This document shows positions 1 through 5,948 of a stretch of DNA of 5,948 nucleotides, piece after piece; position 1 is the first letter of the stretch; every line of letters begins with the position of its first letter. Under the pieces are notes generated by a model. The model saw nothing but the letters and a program-made list of their open reading frames with translations, was not told the origin of the DNA and did not search any database. This DNA is from NBML01 sp029939535 (lineage in GTDB: Bacteria; Desulfobacterota; Desulfobacteria; Desulfobacterales; Desulfobacteraceae). A program made the position numbers and the translations under genes. The stretch covers positions 1 to 5,948 of the forward strand of contig JAOZST010000215.1 of the NCBI GenBank assembly GCA_029939535.1, given 5' to 3'.

Positions 1-56
1 CCCAGCGCATCCATGAAGTCCTGGCCCAATATGCTGAAAAGCATATCAATGATTAG
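1..56 (+). CDS. Possible C-terminal end of an unidentified convergent gene (partial)
   Basis: The plus-strand frame from base 3 is open from the window edge to a TAG at 54-56 and encodes QRIHEVLAQYAEKHIND, a charged, helix-like sequence of the sort that often ends a cytosolic protein. Its codons (ATC, CTG, GCC, GTC, GAA) match those preferred in the neighbouring genes. I do not recognise the family. The competing reading is a minus-strand gene starting with ATG at 44-42 (MLFSILGQDFMDALG, running off the left edge). It would lie 28 bases after the ligase stop and continue the operon, but it has no well-placed ribosome binding site (a GGATAGGG lies about 13 bases upstream) and uses ATA and TTG codons. 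Only one of the two readings is likely to be real. With 56 bases the choice is tentative. Confidence 0.35.
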   Translation, partial: QRIHEVLAQYAEKHIND

Positions 57-72
57 ACCCTATCCGGTATAC

Positions 73-2418
73 CTATTGATTAATATTCTGGATTCTCTTC
101 AGGGCTTTCTGGTTTTCAGGGTCCACATAAAGGGCCTGCTCATATTTTTCCTCTGCCTTGTATAAAATGCCCTGTCGTTTATAAAGGTCTCCCAGGGTAA
201 TTTTTATGCCCGGATTCATGGGCAGGGCTTTTTCTGCCCTGTTCATCACTTCCATTGCATTTTTTATATTATTCTGCCGAAAAAAGAATTGATAAATTTT
301 ATAAAACTGCCAGGCCTTTATATCTTTCTGCTTTTCGATCAAATCCAGGGCGGCCAGATACCTCTGGGCAGCTTCTTCTCTTTTCCCGGTGGTATATAAG
401 AACTCGCTGAAGGCAAAAACCGGTCCTGGCAGATCAGGAATTGCCATTGCCATTTCTTCATAATTCAGGCCTGATAAAATCATTGAAGTCAAAACCTTGT
501 CAGCGTATTTTTCATCCAGTTCAAGGGTTTGTTTCATATACTCAATTGCCTTTTCTTTTTTCCCCTTTGATAAAAGCCAGGTCGCATATTGAAAGGAATA
601 TTCAGGTCTGGTCGGGGTATACATTACAGATAGGGCAAATGCTGCCTCAGCTTTTGCATGGTCTTTTTGCTGTGCTAAAAAAATCCCAAACCTTTTTAAA
701 TATCTTGAATTTAAGGGGTCCATGGCAAGGGAGGCTGCGAAATTTGTCCTGGCAGTCCCCATATCCTTTAAAAACCATGCAGTATTGGCAGCGACATATC
801 TTGAACCTGGCAGTAAGGGATCAAATTTTGAAGCTAATTCTGCAATAGCACCAATTTTTTCCAGGGTGGCAACAGGCGTTTTCTCGTTCATCTCAAAATT
901 ATTAATATTATTAAAATAAAACAAGCCCAGGAGATTGGAAGTATTATAGGTAATAGCCCCCAGGGCAAAAATGGTGGTCAGTGAAATAAAAATGCCTTTT
1001 TGAAAAGATGATTTAACTGGTTTCAGGCGGGTAAAGGTATTTTGCCGCCTTATATTGGTATTGGCAGAAGAAACCCCCAGGCCTGCAACAAAAAAGAACC
1101 ATAATCCATTGGCTCCTATGTGCATATTAAAATCGGTAAAACTGTGAATAAGAATGGATATCACGGCAGTAAGACTGCCCAGGTAAAGATAAATGGAAAA
1201 AGCATCCCTTCTTGTTAAAAATATCCTATGGGTTTTATAAAACAGGACAAACAAAAAAGCTGCAATCAAAAAAAATGAGATTATACCACCTTCCACAAGA
1301 AGTTCTATATAGTCATTGTGGGCATGGGATAGAGTCCGATTGTCTATAATAGATTTATAGGGAGGATAAATATGGATAAAGGTTCCCAGACCTGACCCTG
1401 TTGCGGTAAAATCATCTATAATCTGTTTACTGTCTTTCCAGAAATCCAGACGGGATTCATAAATAACACCCTGGGCATTCTTAAGCCTGGCAAAACGATC
1501 CAGGATTTGATCCCAGCCGAACCAGCTGATTGCAAGACTGGCAAGCATTACTATTCCCATGATGACAATGGTGTTCCCCCTGCTGATTTTCCTCTTTAGA
1601 AGAAGAAGGGAAAATAAGACCAGGGAAACCGACATACTGATCATTGCACCCCTGGAAAGGCTGACAAAAATGGAAACCATTATTAAAAGAGCGGATGCAC
1701 CGATGAGGATATGAATATTTGCTTTTTCCTGGCTTAAAATCTCAGCAATACCCCTTATAAAAGAGGTCTTGGCAATCCTGGGCCTGTAAAAAAAGAACAG
1801 GGCAAGCACAATGGGAAATATCATTTCCATGAGTCCGGCATAATGGTTGTGATTTGCATAGGGGCCTACAACCATGGAGTTGTCGGGAGAATATCGAAAC
1901 CATAAAGCCATGTCTTTGGTCAGGTAAAATTGGAGTATGGATGAAAAAGCCAGCAACCCTCCAAAAACGGCAATAACCAGGACAACAGCCTGGAGCGTAT
2001 CCTTTTCCTTTAAAAACTGAACTGTCAACAGGTAAAACATAACATATGTGCCATACCTGAAAAATTCAGAAAGAGTGGCCTTGTGATTCACAGACAAAGT
2101 CATCCACGAATGATTGTCTGTTAAAGTAAAAACTTTTTCCTGGATGGAAAAGGCTGCAGGGGAAATAAATTCAATAATAAAAGGAGGAAGGGGAATAAGC
2201 TGGAACAGGATATATGACAAAAAAACAAACAAGGGAACAATGCCCGGGACTGAGTATAGATCCTCTTTTTTCTGTACCAGGCAAATCACAAAAAACAAAA
2301 GGCCCAGGGCTGTTAAAACTTCCATGATTGCGTAGGACCATGGTTCCACAGTTCCAAATGCCAGGGGTGAAAAAATAATCAGGAAAAAAATTAAACCCTT
2401 TGAAAGTCTTGAGAACAT
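73..2418 (-). CDS. O-antigen ligase/polymerase family membrane protein with C-terminal TPR domain
   Basis: This 781-residue inner-membrane protein probably transfers or polymerises undecaprenyl-linked glycan on the periplasmic face. About 12-13 hydrophobic segments lie between residues 8 and 498. Hallmarks of the Wzy_C/WaaL superfamily are visible: NHNHYAG (189-195), SRG (255-257), then the large periplasmic loop with R323..W327, GSGLG (341-345) and HAHNDYIELLVEGG (365-378), followed by HSFTDFNMHIG (425-435). After the last membrane segment (about 475-498) come TPR-like units at roughly 571-604, 605-638, 666-698, 702-735 and 736-769, with a possible one before 571. The loops at 396-407 and 451-474 are positively charged, which places the TPR part in the periplasm. 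The ATG start is five bases after the kinase stop and lacks a strong ribosome binding site, so coupled translation is likely. Ligase and Wzy polymerase cannot be told apart by sequence. In an operon with co-polymerase and OPX genes I favour polymerase, or transfer of an exopolysaccharide, over lipid A-core ligation. The gene appears complete and in frame. Confidence 0.9.
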   Translation of the reverse strand: MFSRLSKGLIFFLIIFSPLAFGTVEPWSYAIMEVLTALGLLFFVICLVQKKEDLYSVPGIVPLFVFLSYILFQLIPLPPFIIEFISPAAFSIQEKVFTLTDNHSWMTLSVNHKATLSEFFRYGTYVMFYLLTVQFLKEKDTLQAVVLVIAVFGGLLAFSSILQFYLTKDMALWFRYSPDNSMVVGPYANHNHYAGLMEMIFPIVLALFFFYRPRIAKTSFIRGIAEILSQEKANIHILIGASALLIMVSIFVSLSRGAMISMSVSLVLFSLLLLKRKISRGNTIVIMGIVMLASLAISWFGWDQILDRFARLKNAQGVIYESRLDFWKDSKQIIDDFTATGSGLGTFIHIYPPYKSIIDNRTLSHAHNDYIELLVEGGIISFFLIAAFLFVLFYKTHRIFLTRRDAFSIYLYLGSLTAVISILIHSFTDFNMHIGANGLWFFFVAGLGVSSANTNIRRQNTFTRLKPVKSSFQKGIFISLTTIFALGAITYNTSNLLGLFYFNNINNFEMNEKTPVATLEKIGAIAELASKFDPLLPGSRYVAANTAWFLKDMGTARTNFAASLAMDPLNSRYLKRFGIFLAQQKDHAKAEAAFALSVMYTPTRPEYSFQYATWLLSKGKKEKAIEYMKQTLELDEKYADKVLTSMILSGLNYEEMAMAIPDLPGPVFAFSEFLYTTGKREEAAQRYLAALDLIEKQKDIKAWQFYKIYQFFFRQNNIKNAMEVMNRAEKALPMNPGIKITLGDLYKRQGILYKAEEKYEQALYVDPENQKALKRIQNINQ

Positions 2419-2423
2419 ATCAA

Positions 2424-4619
2424 TCAGGACTCTGATGAATAGTAATAATCACCATAATTATAGTAATATCCGCTTTTTTTGGCACTGAATCGATTGAGCA
2501 CCAGACCTGTGATGGGTGCGGATATATCTTCCAGCTGCCTTAGTCCCTTTCTTAAAATTTCATGGGTTGTTTTGCCGGCCCAGGTAACAATGATTACACC
2601 GTCCACATTCCGGCTTAAGATCAGGGGATCGGTTACACTGGCAAGGGGAGGCGTATCAACGATCACCATATCATAGATCTTGGAAACCTGTTCAATCATG
2701 GTTAAAAGCCTTGCCGAACTTAAAAGCTCAGATGGATTAGGAGGTATGGGACCCGATGGAATAAGATGCAGATTTTCGTCAATCGGGTTTATGGTCTCTT
2801 CGTATTCTTTTGAAAGACCTGCAAGAAAAGAGCTTAGTCCCAATGTATTTTCAACATTAAAATTTTTATACTGTGTGGGCCGTCTCATATCTGCATCAAT
2901 AATGAGAATCTTTTTGCCGGTCTGGGCAATGCTTGCAGCAAGGCATGAACAGATGGATGATTTACCTTCTCCAGGGATCATGCTGGTTATGAGTAAGGTT
3001 TTGGGAGGATTGTCTGGGGATGAAAGAAGAACAGATGTTCTCAGGCCTTTAAAATTCTCTGCTGTAATAGAGGAGGTATCCTTTAATACATTTTCAACAA
3101 TGGTCTGATTTTTACCTTTAAACAGATCAATTGTACTGATGACAGGAATATTAAATTTTTCTTCCACATCTTCCGGGGTTTTAACTGTATTGTCCAGGTA
3201 TTCCAGAAAAAAGGCTATGCCGATGCCGCCGAAAAGACCCAGAATGATGCCCAGCAAAACATTTCTCTTTTTCCTGGGGGTATACGGAAATTCAGGCATC
3301 TGCGCCTTTTCAATTACCCATACATTCACGGACTGGTTTTGTTCGGTAATTCCTTTTTCCTTCATTTTTTTTATAAGGGCGTCATAAAGGAAGCTGTTGG
3401 TATCCACTTTTCGCTTTAGGATATCCAGTTGAATGGATTTTTCTCCCAGCATGGCTGCCTGGAATTTGGTCTGATCCAGAAGTTCTTTTAAATCCTTCTC
3501 ATTGGACCTGGCCAACTGGTATTCATTTCTAATGGTCTGGACTGCTTTTTCCAGCTCTTTGATTTTTTTGGCCTTAAGGCCCTTGAGCTCATTTTTTGCA
3601 GTGATCATTCTAGGATGTTTGGAACCATATTTTTTGGACAGCTCTGATATTTTCTGTTCTGCATTCAAAATTGTCTTATTGATCGACCCCACAGAGGAAT
3701 TTTCAACAATTACCGGTATGGTTTCAAGCTTTTCTTTTTTAATCTTTTTAATCTGATTGTAAACGGCGGAAAGTTCCTTTCGCCGGGTTTCAGCTTTGGT
3801 AAGATTTTTTGACAGGTCTGATAGCCTTTCAGGCAGAACAGTGAGGCGATCTTCAATGGTTACAATATCATGCTTTCTTTTATAGGCATGCATTTCTTTT
3901 TCAGACTCTTCCAATTTTTCCCGCTGGATTTCAGCCTTTTTTTTCATCCACCCGATGCTATAGCCTGAAATCTCCATCTGCATGTCCAGTACTTCATCAA
4001 TATAGGCCTGGGCAACGGAANNNNNNNNNNAAACCACCTTGGTTGCCAGGGCAGGATTCTCGGACAGAAAACTGAGCTGGACAACCCTGGACTCACCCAC
4101 AGGTTCTGCTGAAATTCCGAATTTAATTATATTTTCAAGAATCTGGGCCTTGGTAGGGGGAACCTTCAGCTCCAGGGGAATATTTTTTTCAACTGGTTCC
4201 CTGGAAGAAAAAAACTTTCCAATCCCTGCGATTTCTTTTACAAAGGCAATCTGATCCTTTACCCATCCTTTTGCCATACTAAGATAGGATTTTTTTTCCT
4301 CTTTGTTTGCAAAAAAAAGGTCATACATTTTTTCTGCACCCAGTTTTTTAACAACCTTTTCAACAACAGCAGCACTTTTGATAAGCTGATACTGGGTCTC
4401 TAAAAATTCCGGATCATGGGGGGTGTATCGATAGGAGGTCAGGGCACCGACTGAATTTTTTTCGACTATTATCTTTGTGGATGCCCGGTACATCGGGGTT
4501 GCTGTAAATGTGGCAATGATGACGATCAAAAGGGTGATTATAAAAAAGGTAACTATAGTTGCCTTACGCTTATTTACTATTCGAAGATAGTCCCTCAGGT
4601 GAATTTCTTTTTCTTCCAT
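2424..4619 (-). CDS. Wzc-like polysaccharide co-polymerase fused to tyrosine autokinase (BY-kinase); contains a 10-N gap
   Basis: This inner-membrane protein sets chain length and couples polymerisation to export by cycles of oligomerisation and tyrosine autophosphorylation. The start used here is ATG at 4619, two bases after the OPX stop. A GTG at 4628 would add three residues and overlap the OPX gene. Numbering below counts from that GTG (734 residues, close to the usual 700-750). Membrane segment 1 is at about 23-43, with the Wzz domain starting before it and continuing after it. A long lysine/glutamate-rich coiled coil covers about 216-420. The proline-rich PEFPYTPRKKRN (445-456) precedes membrane segment 2 (456-477). 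The cytoplasmic kinase has an ENFKGLR oligomerisation-type motif (524-530), Walker A PGEGKSS (552-558), Walker A' ILIIDADMRRP (574-584) and Walker B MVIVDTPP (654-661). It ends in a tyrosine cluster, YYYNYGDYYY (721-730), the expected autophosphorylation tail. The ten N at 4021-4030 hide up to four codons in the Wzz region, and the frame is kept on both sides. A cognate phosphatase is not in the window. Confidence 0.95.
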   Translation of the reverse strand: MEEKEIHLRDYLRIVNKRKATIVTFFIITLLIVIIATFTATPMYRASTKIIVEKNSVGALTSYRYTPHDPEFLETQYQLIKSAAVVEKVVKKLGAEKMYDLFFANKEEKKSYLSMAKGWVKDQIAFVKEIAGIGKFFSSREPVEKNIPLELKVPPTKAQILENIIKFGISAEPVGESRVVQLSFLSENPALATKVVXXXXSVAQAYIDEVLDMQMEISGYSIGWMKKKAEIQREKLEESEKEMHAYKRKHDIVTIEDRLTVLPERLSDLSKNLTKAETRRKELSAVYNQIKKIKKEKLETIPVIVENSSVGSINKTILNAEQKISELSKKYGSKHPRMITAKNELKGLKAKKIKELEKAVQTIRNEYQLARSNEKDLKELLDQTKFQAAMLGEKSIQLDILKRKVDTNSFLYDALIKKMKEKGITEQNQSVNVWVIEKAQMPEFPYTPRKKRNVLLGIILGLFGGIGIAFFLEYLDNTVKTPEDVEEKFNIPVISTIDLFKGKNQTIVENVLKDTSSITAENFKGLRTSVLLSSPDNPPKTLLITSMIPGEGKSSICSCLAASIAQTGKKILIIDADMRRPTQYKNFNVENTLGLSSFLAGLSKEYEETINPIDENLHLIPSGPIPPNPSELLSSARLLTMIEQVSKIYDMVIVDTPPLASVTDPLILSRNVDGVIIVTWAGKTTHEILRKGLRQLEDISAPITGLVLNRFSAKKSGYYYNYGDYYYSSES
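4021..4030. other. Assembly gap (ten N) inside the co-polymerase gene
   Basis: Ten undetermined bases interrupt the kinase gene between codons for KVV and SVAQAYID. Both sides remain in the same frame if the gap is truly ten bases. Ten N is a common fixed placeholder in scaffolded draft assemblies, so the true length is unknown. Wzz-family proteins usually have about one residue, often Asn, at this point rather than four, so the real gap may be shorter or the contigs may nearly abut. Confidence 0.97.
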
Positions 4620-4621
4620 AA

Positions 4622-5413
4622 TTACCACAGGCTTTCAGGAACAACTATGACATCATCGGGCAGAACCAAGGCATCCATGTTCACTTTTTCAAAAATTCTT
4701 TTTTCACCATCCACTGTCCTGATAATTTTGACTTTTTCCTTTGCAGCGATCTTGGAAAATCCACCGGCCATTGTTATGGCTTTAATAACTGTCACATCGG
4801 CTTCATATTTGTAAGAATCAGGCTTTTTCACTTCCCCTGAAACATAATAGGTTTTGGCCTTTGATATATAAATACTGTCATTGCCCTGGATGGAAACATT
4901 TAAAGAGGTGTCACCTTTTTTTATCAATTTTTCCAGATCAATGACAATGGTCTCCTTGTTTTTACCAGAGTCACTGTTTCTTTTTATGGTGGCAAGGCTC
5001 CCGGCATCGGGTGTAAGTCCTCCTGCCTTGGAAATAAATTCAAGAAATGTAATGGTGCCCCGGAGCTCGTATTGGCCGGGATTTCTGATCTGTCCCAGGA
5101 TAATAGCCTGTTTGCTTCGATGTTCCTTGATAAAAACATCCACCTGGGGATTCACAAGGTATCCGTCTGCCAAAAGAGTTTCGATTTTGCTGGAAACCTG
5201 GGACACGGTCATGTCTTTTACGCTGATCTCCCCAATCAGGGGTACTCGTATGGTATTATTGGAAGAGACCCGTACCGTGGTCCCTAAATCTTCATTTTCA
5301 TAGACATTGATATTGAGGACATCCCCGTCACCCACTATATAATCCTGGGCAAAAACAGCAGGGGGCAAAAAAAACAAACTTAACAAAATAATATATTTGG
5401 ATATAGGTTTCAT
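4622..5413 (-). CDS. Wza-like polysaccharide export (OPX) protein, short form with two SLBB domains
   Basis: This 263-residue secreted protein forms the periplasmic part of a polysaccharide export channel. Residues 1-22 are a signal peptide (basic start, hydrophobic core, PPAVFA) with probable cleavage before Q23. No cysteine follows, so it is not an evident lipoprotein, unlike E. coli Wza. The mature part opens with YIVGDGDVLNINVYENEDL, the hallmark of the Poly_export domain (about 23-99, including VPLIGEISVKDMTV). It continues with SLBB domain 1 (about 102-180, ILGQIRNPGQYELRG) and SLBB domain 2 (about 188-260, YVSGEVKKPDSYKYEADV then AITMAGGFSKIAAK). It ends at DDVIVVPESLW, directly after SLBB 2, so the C-terminal amphipathic helix by which Wza (379 residues) spans the outer membrane is absent. 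The ATG has an AGGA nearby. The gene starts nine bases after the porin stop and is followed closely by the co-polymerase, its usual partner. Function is confident from family and context. Confidence 0.95.
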   Translation of the reverse strand: MKPISKYIILLSLFFLPPAVFAQDYIVGDGDVLNINVYENEDLGTTVRVSSNNTIRVPLIGEISVKDMTVSQVSSKIETLLADGYLVNPQVDVFIKEHRSKQAIILGQIRNPGQYELRGTITFLEFISKAGGLTPDAGSLATIKRNSDSGKNKETIVIDLEKLIKKGDTSLNVSIQGNDSIYISKAKTYYVSGEVKKPDSYKYEADVTVIKAITMAGGFSKIAAKEKVKIIRTVDGEKRIFEKVNMDALVLPDDVIVVPESLW

Positions 5414-5416
5414 TTT

Positions 5417-5420
5417 TCCT
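5417..5420 (-). promoter_or_regulatory. Ribosome binding site of the OPX gene
   Basis: On the minus strand the nine-base gap between porin and OPX genes reads ACAGGAAAA directly before the ATG. The AGGA is three bases from the start codon, which is close but usable. It is the only clear Shine-Dalgarno-like element at a start in this window. It supports the ATG at 5413 as the true start, in line with the signal peptide that begins there. Confidence 0.6.
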
Positions 5421-5422
5421 GT

Positions 5423-5948
5423 TTACATGGAAATAGTTGTGATCAGAACGATTTCATTGCTGGTGTAATCATAGAATGAAATATTAGAATCATTCATATT
5501 AAGATACCATGCCAGATCAAAAATAAGCCATTTTCTAGGTTCATAACGGACAGCCGGGCCAATGGAAAAATAATCATCTTCCCTGTCAATCCCGTTATAT
5601 TCATCTCTTTCCAGGGATGCCACAAGGGTTGCAGACCATTTTTCAGTAAACTTCTGCCTGGCCCCCAGATTTATTCCAGTTGCGTAAAAACTCGAAGCAC
5701 CAAGTGTATCGGATTCCTGAAATTTTCGAAATGCACTGACCTGTATTGCTCTTTTGGGTGTCAAATTATGTTCGGTCTGAAGTTCAAAGGAAAATCCATC
5801 CTGATCTGTAACACCGGAATTGTCAAAATCCTTCTCCATATACCCAAGTTTGAAACTACCCCGGGTTTTTGCAGTCATTTCCCAGTTGATACCGGCATAA
5901 AACCTGTTTTCAATACTGTCGTTTATGCTGATTGTATCAAATTCAATA
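5423..5948 (-). CDS. Outer-membrane beta-barrel protein, putative beta-barrel porin 2 type (partial, N-terminus missing)
   Basis: The last 174 residues are visible; the frame is open through the right edge, so an internal ATG at 5878 is not the start. The sequence is a series of amphipathic beta strands with alternating hydrophobic residues, separated by turns rich in D, N, G and T. Examples are RFYAGINWEMTAKTRGSFK, then KLGYMEKDFDNSGV, ELQTEHNLTPKRAIQVSAFR, FYATGINLGARQKFTEKWSA and REDDYFSIGPAVRYEPRKW. This pattern (G-W/LGY..DFD, then T.K..., then a REDD-type turn) is typical of BBP2-like barrels and of EpsL-type proteins in exopolysaccharide loci. The last strand ends NEIVLITTISM, with Met where many outer-membrane barrels end in Phe. 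It stands immediately upstream of the OPX gene, and I infer that it is the outer-membrane exit for the polymer. Barrel size and signal peptide cannot be judged because the 5' part is missing. Confidence 0.85.
   Translation of the reverse strand, partial: IEFDTISINDSIENRFYAGINWEMTAKTRGSFKLGYMEKDFDNSGVTDQDGFSFELQTEHNLTPKRAIQVSAFRKFQESDTLGASSFYATGINLGARQKFTEKWSATLVASLERDEYNGIDREDDYFSIGPAVRYEPRKWLIFDLAWYLNMNDSNISFYDYTSNEIVLITTISM

Noticed and set aside
441..848. Plus-strand open frames opposite the ligase gene (441-848, 722-919, 2114-2335)
   Set aside because: They lie wholly antisense to a gene with clear family motifs, show no domain-like sequence, and have no convincing start signals.
4021..4030. 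Frameshift or pseudogene in the co-polymerase
   Set aside because: The only interruption is undetermined sequence; frames agree on both sides and all kinase motifs are intact.
2479..5303. Plus-strand open frames opposite the kinase and OPX genes (for example 2680-3108, 3502-3756, 4881-5303)
   Set aside because: They are antisense shadows of strongly supported genes, with low-complexity or cysteine/serine-rich translations typical of reversed coding sequence.
3937..5374. A/T homopolymer runs of eight (3937-3944, 4290-4297, 4311-4318, 5367-5374) as possible phase-variation tracts
   Set aside because: Runs of this length are expected in lysine- and phenylalanine-rich genes at about 41% GC, and all reading frames are intact. 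They are too short to argue for slippage control.
1..5948. tRNA, rRNA, CRISPR array, insertion sequence or attachment site
   Set aside because: Coding sequence fills practically the whole window. I saw no regularly spaced repeats, transposase motifs, terminal inverted repeats or RNA-gene signatures.
5423..5948. Exosortase/PEP-CTERM locus
   Set aside because: EpsL-like barrels, OPX proteins and BY-kinases occur in such loci, but no exosortase, PEP-CTERM motif or associated gene is present in the window, so the link cannot be claimed.

Overview
The window holds a compact, single-strand (minus) polysaccharide assembly and export operon from a Gram-negative bacterium. Reading in the direction of transcription, from right to left, it contains four genes: (1) the C-terminal part of an outer-membrane beta-barrel of the putative beta-barrel porin 2 type (5948-5423, 5' end outside the window); (2) a short Wza-like periplasmic polysaccharide export (OPX) protein (5413-4622); (3) a Wzc-like polysaccharide co-polymerase fused to a bacterial tyrosine kinase (4619-2424); (4) an O-antigen ligase/polymerase-type membrane protein with a C-terminal TPR domain (2418-73). 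The gaps between them are 9, 2 and 5 bases, so they are almost certainly co-transcribed and probably translationally coupled. The promoter must lie beyond the right edge. No flippase, glycosyltransferase, exosortase or sugar-nucleotide enzyme is visible.

Together the genes describe the late steps of a Wzx/Wzy-type pathway. The membrane ligase/polymerase joins undecaprenyl-linked repeat units on the periplasmic face. The co-polymerase controls chain length through cycles of tyrosine autophosphorylation. The OPX protein forms the periplasmic part of the export channel, and the beta-barrel is the likely outer-membrane exit. The OPX protein has neither a lipobox cysteine nor the C-terminal membrane-spanning helix of E. 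coli Wza, which fits its neighbouring a porin gene.

At the far left (1-56) there is a short open end of another gene. The better reading is the last 17 codons of a convergent plus-strand gene, but a minus-strand start at 44 cannot be excluded.

The GC content is about 41% from a hand sample. An envelope with an outer membrane is certain from the porin. Gene style and codon use (CTG, GCC and ATC preferred in an AT-rich background) would suit a sulfate-reducing Desulfobacterota such as the Desulfobacter group, but that is a guess. A run of ten N at 4021-4030 is a scaffold gap inside the co-polymerase gene, typical of a metagenomic or draft assembly. One compositional oddity stands out: the palindrome CCWGG occurs about 44 times, several-fold more than base composition predicts.
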